From the NCBI RefSeq assembly GCF_041262525.1, contig NZ_JBGCCK010000012.1, positions 173,928 to 237,927 of the forward strand: a stretch of 64,000 nucleotides of DNA, written 5' to 3'. The translations under genes and the position numbers were made by a program. Shown here piece by piece: positions 7,801 to 18,410 of the stretch (the first letter of the stretch is position 1; each line of letters opens with the position of its first letter). The stretch is from Streptacidiphilus sp041262525. Lineage in GTDB: Bacteria; Actinomycetota; Actinomycetes; Streptomycetales; Streptomycetaceae. The notes beneath the pieces were generated by a model. That model was not told the origin of the DNA, ran no database searches, and was given only the letters and a program-made list of their open reading frames with translations.

Positions 7801-7834
7801 CTTGACAAACTGTTGAAGCGTCGTGGCATAGTTT
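7801..7834 (+). promoter_or_regulatory. hyi-glxR-gcl promoter with AllR-like operator
   Basis: TTGACA (7802-7807) is a perfect -35 and CATAGT (7827-7832) a likely -10. The operator-like TTGACAAACTGTTGAA (7802-7817) covers the -35; its core ACAAACTGTTGA is identical to the site before uraD. The left arm is weaker than in the other copies. Confidence 0.65.
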
Positions 7835-7896
7835 CATCAAGCAGAAAACATCTTCCGCATAGTGGAATCAGCGGAACTCGTGGAACTGGTGATGGC

Positions 7897-8751
7897 ATGA
7901 CCGCCGCTGAGCAGAGCTGGCTGAACCAGCGCTGGACCGTCAACCTCTCGATCCTCTTCACCGAGCTGCCGCTGGTGGAGCGCCCCGCTGCCGCGAAGGC
8001 GGCGGGCTTCGACGCCGCCGAGCTGTGGTGGACCCTGGACGGTCCCACCCCGCCGCAGGCCGAGCTCGACGCGCTGCGCCAGGCGTTCGTGGACGCGGGC
8101 GTCCAGCTGACCGGCCTCAACTTCGACGCCGGCAACATGGCAGGCGGCGACAAGGGCCTTCTCTCGCGTCCCGCTGACTCGCAGCGGTTCCGCGACAACA
8201 TCGCGGTGGCGGTCGGCCTGGCCGACTCCCTCGGCTGCAGGGCGCTGAACGCGCTGTACGGCAATCGGGTGGACGACGTACCGGTGGCCGAGCAGGACGA
8301 ACTCGCTCTTGAGAACTTGGCGCTGGCCGCGCAGGCCGCCAACGGGATCGGCGCGGTGCTTCTGGTCGAGGCACTGAACGCGCCGGAGGCGCCGCAGTAC
8401 GGGCTGCTCAGCTCGAAGGACGCGGTGGCGGTGGTGGACGCGGTGAACGCGGCCACTGGCCTCGGGAACACGAAGTTCCTCTGCGACCTCTACCACCTGG
8501 CCCGCAATGGCGAGGACCTGCCCGCGGTGATCGCCGAGTACGCGGACCGGATCGGTCACGTGCAGATCGCGGACGCGCCGGCCAGGAACTTCCCCGGCAG
8601 CGGCGAGCTGGACTTCCCTGCGCTTCTGGCGCAGCTGGATGCCGTTGGCTACGAAGGCTACATCGGTCTGGAGTACAAGGCCGTGGCCGGGGTTGCCAGC
8701 GTCGACAGCTTCGAGTGGCTGCCGCGCGAGCTCCGTAGCAGCGCCCTTTAA
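7897..8751 (+). CDS. hyi: hydroxypyruvate isomerase family protein
   Basis: 284-residue TIM-barrel protein of the AP endonuclease 2/xylose isomerase-like superfamily. Family features include NLSILFTELPLVERPAAAKAAGF near the N-terminus, LVEALN in the middle, and HVQIADAPARNFPGSGEL followed by GYIGLEYKA near the end. It interconverts hydroxypyruvate and tartronate semialdehyde. I chose the ATG at 7897 because the conserved start MTAAEQSWLNQRW begins there and the upstream reading would overlap the promoter. First gene of a glyoxylate-assimilation operon. Confidence 0.88.
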   Translation: MTAAEQSWLNQRWTVNLSILFTELPLVERPAAAKAAGFDAAELWWTLDGPTPPQAELDALRQAFVDAGVQLTGLNFDAGNMAGGDKGLLSRPADSQRFRDNIAVAVGLADSLGCRALNALYGNRVDDVPVAEQDELALENLALAAQAANGIGAVLLVEALNAPEAPQYGLLSSKDAVAVVDAVNAATGLGNTKFLCDLYHLARNGEDLPAVIAEYADRIGHVQIADAPARNFPGSGELDFPALLAQLDAVGYEGYIGLEYKAVAGVASVDSFEWLPRELRSSAL

Positions 8752-8754
8752 TTC

Positions 8755-8841
8755 ACCACCCGGGGCGGGGGTGACTGCTCGCTGGGCGCCAGCCGTGCTG
8801 CCTGGTTGCTCGCGCAGTTCCTCGCGCCCCTGAGGGTGCAA
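8755..8841. repeat. degenerate streptomycete intergenic palindrome (copy 1)
   Basis: The right half GCGCAGTTCCTCGCGCCCCT (about 8811-8830) is close to the GCGCAGTTCCCCGCGCCCCT arm of the other copies. The left half (GGGGCGGGGGTGACTGCTCG, 8762-8781) is a decayed complement. It lies between hyi and glxR. Confidence 0.6.
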
Positions 8842-8881
8842 CCCCACCTTTGCCCAAAACGTTCCCTCGGAGGAGAACTCC

Positions 8882-9775
8882 ATGAGCACCACTTCGCGCC
8901 GGATTGCCTTCATCGGCCTCGGCATCATGGGCAGCCCGATGGCCGCCAACCTCGTCAAGGCCGGCCACACCGTCACCGGTTACAACCTGGTGCAGGCGCC
9001 GATCGACCGGCTCATCGCCGACGGCGGCAAGGGTGCCGGCTCGATCGCGGAGGCCGTCAAGGACGCCGAGATCGTCATCACGATGGTCCCCGCCGACCCG
9101 CAGGTCGAGGCCGTGTACTTCGGTGAGGACGGTGTTCTGGAGAACGCCGCCGCCGGCGCCCTGCTCGTCGACATGAGCAGCGTGACCCCGCAGATCTCGC
9201 AGCGTGTCGCCGCCGCCGCCGAGGAGAAGGGTCTGCGTTCGCTGGACGCCCCCGTCTCCGGTGGCGAGGCCGGCGCGATCGAGGGCGTGCTCTCGATCAT
9301 GGTCGGTGGCAAGCGCGCCGACTTCGACGAGGCCGAGCCGATCCTCAAGGCGCTCGGCACCACCGTCGCGCTGGTCGGCCCGTCCGGCTCCGGCCAGACC
9401 GTCAAGGTCGCCAACCAGCTCATCGTCGCCGTGAACATCCAGGCGTGCGCCGAGGCCGTCGTCTTCCTCGAGAAGTCCGGCGTGGACCTGGAGGTCGCGC
9501 TCGACGTGCTCAACGGCGGCCTGGCCGGCTCGACGGTGCTGACCCGGAAGAAGAACAACTTCCTCAAGCGCGACTTCGCGCCGGGCTTCCGCCTCGACCT
9601 GCACCACAAGGACATGGGCAACCTGCTCTCCGCGGCCCGCGCCGTCGAGGTCCCGCTGCCCACCGCGGCGCTCGTCGCCGACTTCATCACCGCCATGCGC
9701 AACGCCGGCGACGGCGGGCTGGACCACTCCGCCCTGCTGCGCAACCTGGAGCGCCTGTCCGGAAAGGTCAACTGA
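8882..9775 (+). CDS. glxR: 2-hydroxy-3-oxopropionate (tartronate semialdehyde) reductase
   Basis: 297-residue beta-hydroxyacid dehydrogenase. It has the Rossmann start IAFIGLGIMGSPMAANLVKAGH, the substrate motif DAPVSGGEAGA (~residue 122-132) and the K-containing GQTVKVANQL segment with the catalytic Lys near 174. It reduces tartronate semialdehyde to D-glycerate with NAD(P)H. GGAGG precedes the ATG. The stop is one base before the gcl start, so the two are coupled. Confidence 0.94.
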   Translation: MSTTSRRIAFIGLGIMGSPMAANLVKAGHTVTGYNLVQAPIDRLIADGGKGAGSIAEAVKDAEIVITMVPADPQVEAVYFGEDGVLENAAAGALLVDMSSVTPQISQRVAAAAEEKGLRSLDAPVSGGEAGAIEGVLSIMVGGKRADFDEAEPILKALGTTVALVGPSGSGQTVKVANQLIVAVNIQACAEAVVFLEKSGVDLEVALDVLNGGLAGSTVLTRKKNNFLKRDFAPGFRLDLHHKDMGNLLSAARAVEVPLPTAALVADFITAMRNAGDGGLDHSALLRNLERLSGKVN

Positions 9776-9776
9776 C

Positions 9777-11552
<1,776 letters not shown>

Positions 11553-11745
11553 GCGCTCCGCGCGGGGGAGCTGTTCCGGCGGAGTGAACATGGCGGGTGC
11601 CTGCCCGCGAGTCGGCCGCAGGCGCCCGCTGCTCCTCCCTGGCCCCCCGCAACCGCGCCCGCAGGGCGCATAGTCTCCTCCCGGCGGCGCCCCCATAAAT
11701 GTGGGGACATCCGGTCGTGCCCTCGCCGTCGGGAGGCATTCTTCA

Positions 11746-12915
11746 ATGAGTACGAAGTCGAAGGTGAGGCTGTCGATGCTGCAGAACCAGGGCCATGTGG
11801 TGATCGCGCCCGACAAGTTCAAGGGCAGCCTCACCGCGTCCGAGGCGGCCGAGCGGATCGCCGCCGGCGTGCGCCGCGCGCTGCCAGGTGTCGAGGTGCG
11901 GACGCTTCCCGTCGCCGACGGCGGGGAGGGGACGGTGCTCGCGGCCGTCGCGGCGGGCTTCGACGCCGTGCCGACCCGCGTGGACGGGCCCACCGGCGAG
12001 CAGGTCGAGGCGGTGTTCGCGGTCAGGGGGGAGACCGCGGTGATCGAGGCGGCCCAGGCCAGCGGCCTGCAACTGCTGCCGGGCGGCGTCAAGGCGCCGC
12101 TGACGGCGGGCAGCTACGGCACCGGCCAGCTGATCCGCCGGGCGCTCGACCTGGGCTGCACGAGGATCGTGCTCGGCCTCGGCGGCGTCGCCTGCACGGA
12201 CGGCGGCGCGGGCCTGGCCCAGGCGCTGGGCGTGCGGCTGCTGGACGTCGACGGCGAGGAGTTGCCGCCCGGGGGAGCGGCGCTGGCCCGCCTCGACGCG
12301 GTGGACCCAGGTCCGCTCGCGGACACCCTGTCCGGCGTCGAGTTCGTCGTCGCGAGCGACGTCGACAACCCCCTGCTGGGGGAGCGCGGCGCGCCCGCGG
12401 TCTACGGACCGCAGAAGGGCGCGACGCCGGACGACGTCGCCGAGCTCGACGCGGCACTGGCCCACTGGGCCGACCATGTCGCCAAGCTGACCGGCACCGA
12501 CCTCCGCGACGCGCCCGGCGCGGGCGCGGCGGGCGGCCTCGGCTTCGGCGCGCTGGCCCTCTTGGGGGCCTCTCTACGGCCCGGGATCGCGCTTCTGCTC
12601 GATCTGCTGGGCTTCGACCAGGCGGTGCGGGGAGCCCGCCTGGTCGTGACCGGCGAAGGCTGCCTGGACGTGCAGACCCTGCACGGCAAGGCGCCCGCCG
12701 GGGTCGCCGAGGCGGCGACCGGGGCGGGAGTCCCGGTGGCAGCCGTGGCCGGCCTGCTGGAGCTGTCCGAGACGCAGTGGCGTGCCGCAGGGTTCGTCGC
12801 CGCGCTCTCGCTCTCCGAGCTGGCCGGCCCCGGCGGAGACAGTCTCACCCGCGCCGGGGAACTGGCGGAGCTGGCTGGGGAGCGGCTCATCGCTTCGCTC
12901 TTCGGCGCGGGCTGA
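11746..12915 (+). CDS. glycerate kinase
   Basis: 389-residue glycerate kinase of the GlxK/GarK type. It has IAPDKFKGSLTASEAAERI near the N-terminus and VADGGEGT, and the GxGGVACTDGGAG segment in the middle. It phosphorylates D-glycerate, the glxR product; this family usually gives 2-phosphoglycerate. The ATG at 11746 follows GGGAGG with a 9-base gap; the in-frame start at 11701 has no such site. It is 193 bases after gcl, so it may have its own promoter. Confidence 0.93.
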   Translation: MSTKSKVRLSMLQNQGHVVIAPDKFKGSLTASEAAERIAAGVRRALPGVEVRTLPVADGGEGTVLAAVAAGFDAVPTRVDGPTGEQVEAVFAVRGETAVIEAAQASGLQLLPGGVKAPLTAGSYGTGQLIRRALDLGCTRIVLGLGGVACTDGGAGLAQALGVRLLDVDGEELPPGGAALARLDAVDPGPLADTLSGVEFVVASDVDNPLLGERGAPAVYGPQKGATPDDVAELDAALAHWADHVAKLTGTDLRDAPGAGAAGGLGFGALALLGASLRPGIALLLDLLGFDQAVRGARLVVTGEGCLDVQTLHGKAPAGVAEAATGAGVPVAAVAGLLELSETQWRAAGFVAALSLSELAGPGGDSLTRAGELAELAGERLIASLFGAG

Positions 12916-12952
12916 GACTGCCGTTGGGCAGACGGGGAAGTTGCACTATCCA

Positions 12953-13054
12953 GGGGCGCGGGGAACTGCGCGACAAGCCACCGGCATGCGGATGGTCCTC
13001 ACCGAACAGGGCCATCCGCACAGGGTGGTTTCTCGCGCAGTTCCCCGCGCCCCC
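12953..13054. repeat. streptomycete intergenic palindrome (copy 2)
   Basis: GGGGCGCGGGGAACTGCGCG (from 12953) is the complement of CGCGCAGTTCCCCGCGCCCC (ending at 13054). Nested arms TGCGGATGG and CCATCCGCA lie inside. Its reverse complement matches copy 4 almost base for base. It lies between glycerate kinase and the allB promoter and could act as a terminator. Confidence 0.85.
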
Positions 13055-13092
13055 GGATCGTAGATTGACCTGAGAGTGCATCCCTGAAGGCC

Positions 13093-13147
13093 TTCAACAA
13101 CTCGTTGAAACAAACCGTTGACGTTTTGTTGAAGGCGCGCCTAGGCT
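13093..13147 (+). promoter_or_regulatory. allB promoter with two AllR-like operators
   Basis: TTCAAC-AACTC-GTTGAA (13093-13109) is a perfect 6-bp-arm dyad. A second copy, GTTGACGTTTTGTTGAA (13117-13133), overlaps a -35 TTGACG (13118-13123), which is 18 bases from the -10 TAGGCT (13142-13147). The two centres are 24 bases apart, about two helical turns. Confidence 0.78.
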
Positions 13148-13174
13148 CTCGTTAACCCAATCAGGAGGCCCAAG

Positions 13175-14521
13175 TTGACCAAGGTTTTCCGTTCCCGAAA
13201 CGCCGTCCTTCCGGACGGTGAGCGCGCCGCCGACGTGGTCGTGAGCGAGGGGCGGATCACGGAGGTCCTGGGCTACGGCGAGGCGACCGAGGGCCAGATC
13301 GTCGATCTCGGTGAGCTCGCGCTCCTGCCGGGTCTCGTCGACAGCCACGTGCACGTCAACGAGCCCGGCCGCACGGAGTGGGAGGGTTTCGTCACCGCGA
13401 CCCGCGCCGCCGCCGCCGGCGGGGTGACCACGATCATCGACATGCCGCTGAACTCGATCCCGCCGACGACCACGGTCGCGAACCTCGAGGCCAAGCGGAA
13501 GGTCGCCGAAGGCCAGCTCTACATCGACACCGGCCTGTGGGGCGGTGCCGTCCCCGACAACACCGCCGACCTGGCCGGCGTCCACGCCGCCGGCGTGTTC
13601 GGGTTCAAGAGCTTCCTCGCCCCCTCCGGGGTCGATGAGTTCCCGCACCTGAACGCCGAACAGCTCGAGCTCGCGCTCGCCGAGCAGGCGCGGATCGGGG
13701 CGCTCGCGATCATCCACGCCGAGGACCCGCGGATCCTCGACGCCGCCCCGCACACGCCGGGCCCGGCCTACGCGGACTTCCTCGCCTCCCGCCCCGACGA
13801 CGCCGAGGCCGTCGCCGTGACCGGGCTGCTGCAGGCAGCCAAGCGCACCGGCGCCCGCGTCCACATCCTGCACGTCTCCTCCGCGGCCGTCCTGCCGCTT
13901 CTGCGCGCCGCCCGCGCGGACGGCGTCCAGGTCACGGCGGAGACCTGCCCGCACTACCTCACTCTCGCCGCCGAGCAGATCCCGGCCGGCGACACCGCCT
14001 TCAAGTGCTGTCCGCCGATCCGCAGCGAGTCCAACCGTGACCTGCTCTGGGAGGCGCTCGCCGCAGGCGAGTTCGCCGGGATCGTCTCGGACCACTCGCC
14101 CTCCACGCCCGAACTCAAGCACCTGCCGCGCCTCGGCGGCGACGGCGACTTCGCCGCCGCCTGGGGCGGCATCGCCTCGCTCCAGCTGGGCCTGCCGGCG
14201 ATCTGGACCGAGGCGCGTCGCCGCGGTCACAGCCTCGCCGACGTCGTCCGCTGGATGTCCGCAGGCCCCGCCGCGCTCGTCGGCCTCACCACGAAGGGCG
14301 CCATCGCGCCCGGCATGGACGCCGACCTGGTGGCCTTCGACCCGGACGCCGACTTCACCGTCGACCCGGCCGGGCTGCACCACCGCAACCCCGTGACCCC
14401 TTACGCAGGCCGCTCGCTGACCGGCGTCGTGCGCACCACCTGGCTCCGTGGCGAGCCGGTGGACGTGACCAACGCGAACGCTGTCCCGAACGGCCGCCTG
14501 CTGACCCGAGGAGAAGCATGA
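13175..14521 (+). CDS. allB: allantoinase
   Basis: 448-residue cyclic amidohydrolase. Metal-site features are DSHVHVNEPGRTEWEGF (~50-66), the carbamylated Lys of FGFKSFL (~146), HILHVSS (~229-235) and SDHSPSTP (~306-313). It hydrolyses allantoin to allantoate. The start is a TTG at 13175, supported by GGAGG seven bases upstream (13163-13167) and by alignment of LTKVFRSRNAVLPDGERAAD with family N-termini. Its stop overlaps the alc start (ATGA). Confidence 0.95.
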   Translation: MTKVFRSRNAVLPDGERAADVVVSEGRITEVLGYGEATEGQIVDLGELALLPGLVDSHVHVNEPGRTEWEGFVTATRAAAAGGVTTIIDMPLNSIPPTTTVANLEAKRKVAEGQLYIDTGLWGGAVPDNTADLAGVHAAGVFGFKSFLAPSGVDEFPHLNAEQLELALAEQARIGALAIIHAEDPRILDAAPHTPGPAYADFLASRPDDAEAVAVTGLLQAAKRTGARVHILHVSSAAVLPLLRAARADGVQVTAETCPHYLTLAAEQIPAGDTAFKCCPPIRSESNRDLLWEALAAGEFAGIVSDHSPSTPELKHLPRLGGDGDFAAAWGGIASLQLGLPAIWTEARRRGHSLADVVRWMSAGPAALVGLTTKGAIAPGMDADLVAFDPDADFTVDPAGLHHRNPVTPYAGRSLTGVVRTTWLRGEPVDVTNANAVPNGRLLTRGEA

Positions 14522-15756
14522 CCGACGCACAGAAGCCCGCCGCCTTCACCGAGTTGGTCAACCTCGCGGCCCGGTCGCTGGGCGCAGGCGTGATCGACAC
14601 CAACGACGAGCTGTTCGCGGAGAAGGAGAACCTCCTCGTCGCAAAGCCCGCCGAGTTCCGCCCGCACACCTTCGGCCACAAGGGCCAGATCATGGACGGC
14701 TGGGAGACCCGCCGCCGCCGTGGCGTGGACGCGTTCGAGCCGCACCCGACCGACGACGACCACGACTGGGCCGTCGTCCGACTGGGCGTCCCCGGCGTGA
14801 TCCGCGGCGTGATCGTCGACACCGCGCACTTCACCGGCAACTACCCGGAGTCCGGCTCCGTCGAGGCCGCGTCCATCCCGGGCACGCCCTCCCCGGCAGA
14901 GGTCGCCGTCGCCGAGTGGACCGAGATCGTGCCGCGCACCGCGCTCAAGGGCGACACCGCGCACGAGTTCGAGGTCGCCGCCGAGCAGCGCTTCACGCAC
15001 GTCCGCCTCAACATCTGGCCCGACGGCGGCGTCGCCCGCCTGCGCGTCCACGGCGAGGTCGTCACCGACCCGCGCGACCTGGCCGGGCTGACCTTCGACC
15101 TGGCCGCCCAGGAGTTCGGCGGCGTCGCCACCGGCGCGTCGGACCGCTACTTCTCCTCCCCGCACAACCTCAACTCGCTCGGCCGCGCGGCCGTCATGGG
15201 CGAGGGCTGGGAGACCCGCCGCCGTCGCGACAAGGGCAACGACTGGGTCGAGCTCGACCTGGTCGGCGAGGGCGAGGTGCTGGGCGTCGAGATCGACACC
15301 ACCCACTTTGTCGCCAACTGCCCCGGCTGGGCCGCCGTCTCCGGCCGCGACGCCGCGACCGGCGAGTGGATCGAGCTGCTGCCGCGCACGCGGCTCCAGC
15401 CCGACACCCGCCACCGCGTCCGCGTCGAGCCGCGCGCGGCCGTGACCGCCGCCCGCCTGGACGTCTTCCCCGACGGCGGCATCGCCAGGCTCCGCCTGAC
15501 CGGCCGCCTCACCGAGGCCGGCCGCGCCGCGCACGCGCTGCGCTGGCTGAACCTGCTGCCGGCCGCCGAGGCCGAGCAAGCGCTCGCCGAGTCCGGTCTG
15601 ACCGCCCCCGAGGCGCAGGCCCTCACCGCCGCGCGCCCGCTGGCCGACGCCGGAGCCGTGCGCTCCGCCGAGGCCGCGCTGACGCCGGCCGACACCCCCG
15701 ACGGCGCGGAGACCTCCCGCCGCCGGGCCGCGATCTGGCGGCTGCTGGGAGTTTGA
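14518..15756 (+). CDS. alc: allantoicase with an extra C-terminal segment
   Basis: 412 residues, longer than the usual ~330-370. Two homologous allantoicase repeats are clear: MDGWETRRRRGVDAF...VDTAHFTGNYPE (~60-113) and GEGWETRRRRDKGNDW...IDTTHFVANCPG (~228-270). It hydrolyses allantoate to ureidoglycolate and urea. The last ~75 residues (LNLLPAAEAEQALAESGL, then ARPLADAGAVRSAEAAL) look like a decayed OHCU-decarboxylase N-terminus without its catalytic His. Coupled to allB by a 4-base overlap. Confidence 0.92.
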   Translation: MTDAQKPAAFTELVNLAARSLGAGVIDTNDELFAEKENLLVAKPAEFRPHTFGHKGQIMDGWETRRRRGVDAFEPHPTDDDHDWAVVRLGVPGVIRGVIVDTAHFTGNYPESGSVEAASIPGTPSPAEVAVAEWTEIVPRTALKGDTAHEFEVAAEQRFTHVRLNIWPDGGVARLRVHGEVVTDPRDLAGLTFDLAAQEFGGVATGASDRYFSSPHNLNSLGRAAVMGEGWETRRRRDKGNDWVELDLVGEGEVLGVEIDTTHFVANCPGWAAVSGRDAATGEWIELLPRTRLQPDTRHRVRVEPRAAVTAARLDVFPDGGIARLRLTGRLTEAGRAAHALRWLNLLPAAEAEQALAESGLTAPEAQALTAARPLADAGAVRSAEAALTPADTPDGAETSRRRAAIWRLLGV

Positions 15757-15826
15757 CGACGGCCCTTCCAGCAGCCGCCGAACCATCTCTCCACCATCTC
15801 TCCACCATTGACGACGGCCCGCCCCC

Positions 15827-15877
15827 AGCCTCCGGCCGGGAGGTGCCCCCGTTAGCCTCCGGCCGGGAGGTGCCCCC
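15827..15877 (+). repeat. 24-bp direct repeat pair after alc
   Basis: A 24-base unit beginning AGCCTCCGGCCGGGAGGTGC occurs at 15827-15850 and 15854-15877. Each unit contains a CTCCGGCCGGGAG dyad that can fold. Related fragments (GACGACGGCCC, AGCCGCCGAACCA) are also duplicated in 15757-15900, so the alc-catalase gap grew by local duplication. Confidence 0.7.
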
Positions 15878-15957
15878 CCTTAGCCGCCGAACCACCCCCT
15901 ACTTCTCCATCACTTCACCCGCGAAGACAGACGTCTGAGCCGATCCGGAGTACCTCC

Positions 15958-17418
15958 ATGTCGAAAATCCTGACCACCGAGTCCGGCGCCCCGGTCGCCG
16001 ACAACCAGAACTCCGCCCAGGCCGGCATCGGCGGGCCCGTGCTGATCCAGGACCAGCAGCTGATCGAGAAGCTGGCCCGCTTCAACCGCGAGCGCCTCCC
16101 GGAGCGCATCGTGCACGCCCGCGGCTCCGGCGCGCACGGCTACTTCGAGGTCACCGACGACGTCACCCCGTTCACCCGGGCGGCCTTCCTCGGCACGGTC
16201 GGCAAGCGCACCGACGTCTTCCTGCGGTTCTCCACCGTCGCGGGCAACCTCGGCGCGGCCGACGCGGTGCGTGACCCGCGCGGCTTCGCGCTGAAGTTCT
16301 ACACCGAAGAGGGCAACTACGACCTCGTCGGCAACAACACCCCGGTGTTCTTCATCAAGGACCCGATCAAGTTCCCCGACTTCATCCACTCGCAGAAGCG
16401 TGACCCCTACACGGGCATGGGCGAGGCGGACAACGTCTGGGACTACTGGTCCTACTCGCCCGAGTCGCTGCACCAGATCACCTGGCTCTTCGGCGACCGC
16501 GGCATCCCGGCCTCCTACCGTCACATGAACGGCTACGGCTCGCACACCTACCAGTGGGTCGCCGAGGACGGCGCCGCCTACTGGGTGAAGTACCACTTCA
16601 AGACGAACCAGGGCATCCGCTGCCTGGACGCCGAGCAGGCCGCCGCCGTCGCGGGCCAGGACCCGGACAGCCACCAGCGTGACCTGCACCAGGCCATCGA
16701 GCGCGGGATCTTCCCGACCTGGACCGTCTACGTCCAGCTGATGCCGGTCGCCGAGGCGTCGGAGTACCGCTTCAACCCGTTCGACCTGACCAAGGTCTGG
16801 CCGCACAGCGACTACCCGCTGCAGCGCGTCGGCCGCCTGGTGCTCAACCGCAACCCTACGAGCGTCTTCGCCGAGGTCGAGCAGGCCGCGTTCTCGCCGA
16901 ACAACTTCGTGCCCGGCATCGGCCCGTCCCCGGACAAGATGCTCCAGGGCCGCCTCTTCGCCTACGCCGACGCGCACCGCTACCGCCTGGGCGTGAACCA
17001 CACCCAGCTGGCGATCAACGCGCCGAAGGCCACCGTGGCGAACAACTACGGCCGCGACGGCCTCGGCGCCGTCAACCCGGCCGGCCGGGCCAAGAACTAC
17101 GAGCCCAACTCGTACGACGGCCCGCGTCAGACGGACGCCGCGCTGGCCGCGCCGACCGCGGTCTCCGGCTGGACCGGCAACCACGTCGCGCCCGCCCACG
17201 CCAAGGACGACGACTTCTTCCAGGCCGGCGAGCTCTACCGACTGATGTCGGACGGCGAGAAGGACCGCCTCATCGCCAACCTGGCCGGCTCCATCGGCTC
17301 GGTCACCCGCGACGACGTCGTCGAGCGCGTCCTGCCGTTCTTCCACGCGGCGGACAGCGACTACGGCCGTCGGCTCGAGGCCGCGGTCAAGGCCGTCCGT
17401 AACGCCGACGAGAGCTGA
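15958..17418 (+). CDS. katA: catalase (small-subunit, haem)
   Basis: 486-residue monofunctional haem catalase. The distal His is in RIVHARGSGAHGYFEVT (~42-58), the distal Asn in the VGNNTPVFFIKDP region (~122-134), and the proximal haem ligand Tyr in GRLFAYADAHRYRLG (~326-340). It dismutates H2O2. It lies within the allantoin locus and could detoxify uricase-derived peroxide. CGGAG precedes the ATG. No AllR-like element is seen before it; the AGACGTCT dyad near 15930 is a weak alternative. Confidence 0.95.
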   Translation: MSKILTTESGAPVADNQNSAQAGIGGPVLIQDQQLIEKLARFNRERLPERIVHARGSGAHGYFEVTDDVTPFTRAAFLGTVGKRTDVFLRFSTVAGNLGAADAVRDPRGFALKFYTEEGNYDLVGNNTPVFFIKDPIKFPDFIHSQKRDPYTGMGEADNVWDYWSYSPESLHQITWLFGDRGIPASYRHMNGYGSHTYQWVAEDGAAYWVKYHFKTNQGIRCLDAEQAAAVAGQDPDSHQRDLHQAIERGIFPTWTVYVQLMPVAEASEYRFNPFDLTKVWPHSDYPLQRVGRLVLNRNPTSVFAEVEQAAFSPNNFVPGIGPSPDKMLQGRLFAYADAHRYRLGVNHTQLAINAPKATVANNYGRDGLGAVNPAGRAKNYEPNSYDGPRQTDAALAAPTAVSGWTGNHVAPAHAKDDDFFQAGELYRLMSDGEKDRLIANLAGSIGSVTRDDVVERVLPFFHAADSDYGRRLEAAVKAVRNADES

Positions 17419-17533
17419 GCCGTACTGCTTCTCCGTCACCCTCCGCCCACGCCGTCACCGTTCCGGTGGCGGCGTGGCCGCGTTGGTAGAAGAGTGTGCG
17501 CGGAGGGGGGATTGTCGCTTCCGGAGGAGAAGC

Positions 17534-18322
17534 ATGTCCACGACTAGCGCACCCTATGCACCTGGCACACCCTGTTGGGTCGACCTGATGGCCAAGGACC
17601 AGCAGGCCGCACTCGACTTCTACAAGGACGTATTCGGTTGGGCGGGCGAGCCCGGCCCCGCCGAGTTCGGCGGTTACGCGGTGATGGAGCTGGGCGGCCG
17701 CCCCGTCTGCGGCATCGGCCCCGCCATGGCCATGGAGGGCCAGCCCGCACCGCCACACGTGTGGACGACGTATCTGGCCAGCGACGACGCCGACGCGACC
17801 GCTGCGAAGATCACCGCCGCCCACGGCACGCTCATGTTCCCCCCGATGGACGTCGGCACGCTCGGCCGGATGCTGGTCGCGGCCGACCCGACCGGCGCGG
17901 TCTTCGGGGTCTGGGGGCACAAGGACTTCTTCGGCGCCGTGGCCGTCAACGAGCCCGGGTCGCTGTGCTGGAACGAGTGCAACACCCGTGACGTGCCGGC
18001 CGCCGCTGCGTTCTACGAGGCCGCGATGGACATCAAGGCCGTGCCGATGGAGCAGATGGCCGGCTACTTCGGCCTCGAAGTCGGCGGCAAGACGGTCGGC
18101 GGCCTGCAGGACATGGGAAGCAACTTCCCGCCCGAGGTCCCCCCGCACTGGATGACCTGGTTCTGCGTCGACGACACCGACTCCACCGTGGACGCCGCCG
18201 TCAAGCGCGGGGCAACCGTCGTCGTCCCGCCGATGGATATTCCGCCGGGCCGGATGGCGGCGGTCCAGGACCCGTGGGGAGCGGTGTTCTGCATGCTCAA
18301 GCTGGCCGTGCAGCCGGAGTAG
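17534..18322 (+). CDS. two-domain VOC (glyoxalase/bleomycin-resistance fold) protein
   Basis: 262 residues with two VOC modules. The first is ~10-125 (GTPCWVDLMAKDQQAALDFYKDVFGW) and the second ~140-262 (GSLCWNECNTRDVPAAAAFYEAAMDI). A near-identical closing pattern, FPPMDVGTLGRMLVAADPTGAVFGVW and VPPMDIPPGRMAAVQDPWGAVFCML, ends each. GGAGGAGAAGC precedes the ATG at 17534. The family is common in actinobacteria and its substrate is unknown. It lies between catalase and the IclR regulator on the same strand. Confidence 0.85.
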   Translation: MSTTSAPYAPGTPCWVDLMAKDQQAALDFYKDVFGWAGEPGPAEFGGYAVMELGGRPVCGIGPAMAMEGQPAPPHVWTTYLASDDADATAAKITAAHGTLMFPPMDVGTLGRMLVAADPTGAVFGVWGHKDFFGAVAVNEPGSLCWNECNTRDVPAAAAFYEAAMDIKAVPMEQMAGYFGLEVGGKTVGGLQDMGSNFPPEVPPHWMTWFCVDDTDSTVDAAVKRGATVVVPPMDIPPGRMAAVQDPWGAVFCMLKLAVQPE

Positions 18323-18369
18323 CTCCGCCGCGGGGTTCTGGCTGAACAGTCTTCGAACACCGCACAACC

Positions 18370-18410
18370 CATGCTCACCAGGCCCGCTGACGGCTAGTCT
18401 GGTGAGCATG
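18370..18410. promoter_or_regulatory. 12-bp-arm inverted repeat at the iclR start, with probable -10
   Basis: CATGCTCACCAG (18370-18381) and CTGGTGAGCATG (18399-18410) are perfect complements 17 bases apart. The second arm contains both candidate start codons, and TAGTCT (18395-18400) is a fair -10 that would give a leaderless or near-leaderless transcript. The layout suggests autoregulation, or an RNA hairpin burying the start. Confidence 0.55.

Noticed and set aside
15827..15877. 24-bp repeat pair as a possible attachment site
   Set aside because: The copies are three bases apart in an intergenic stretch with other nested duplications; local slippage is simpler than integration.
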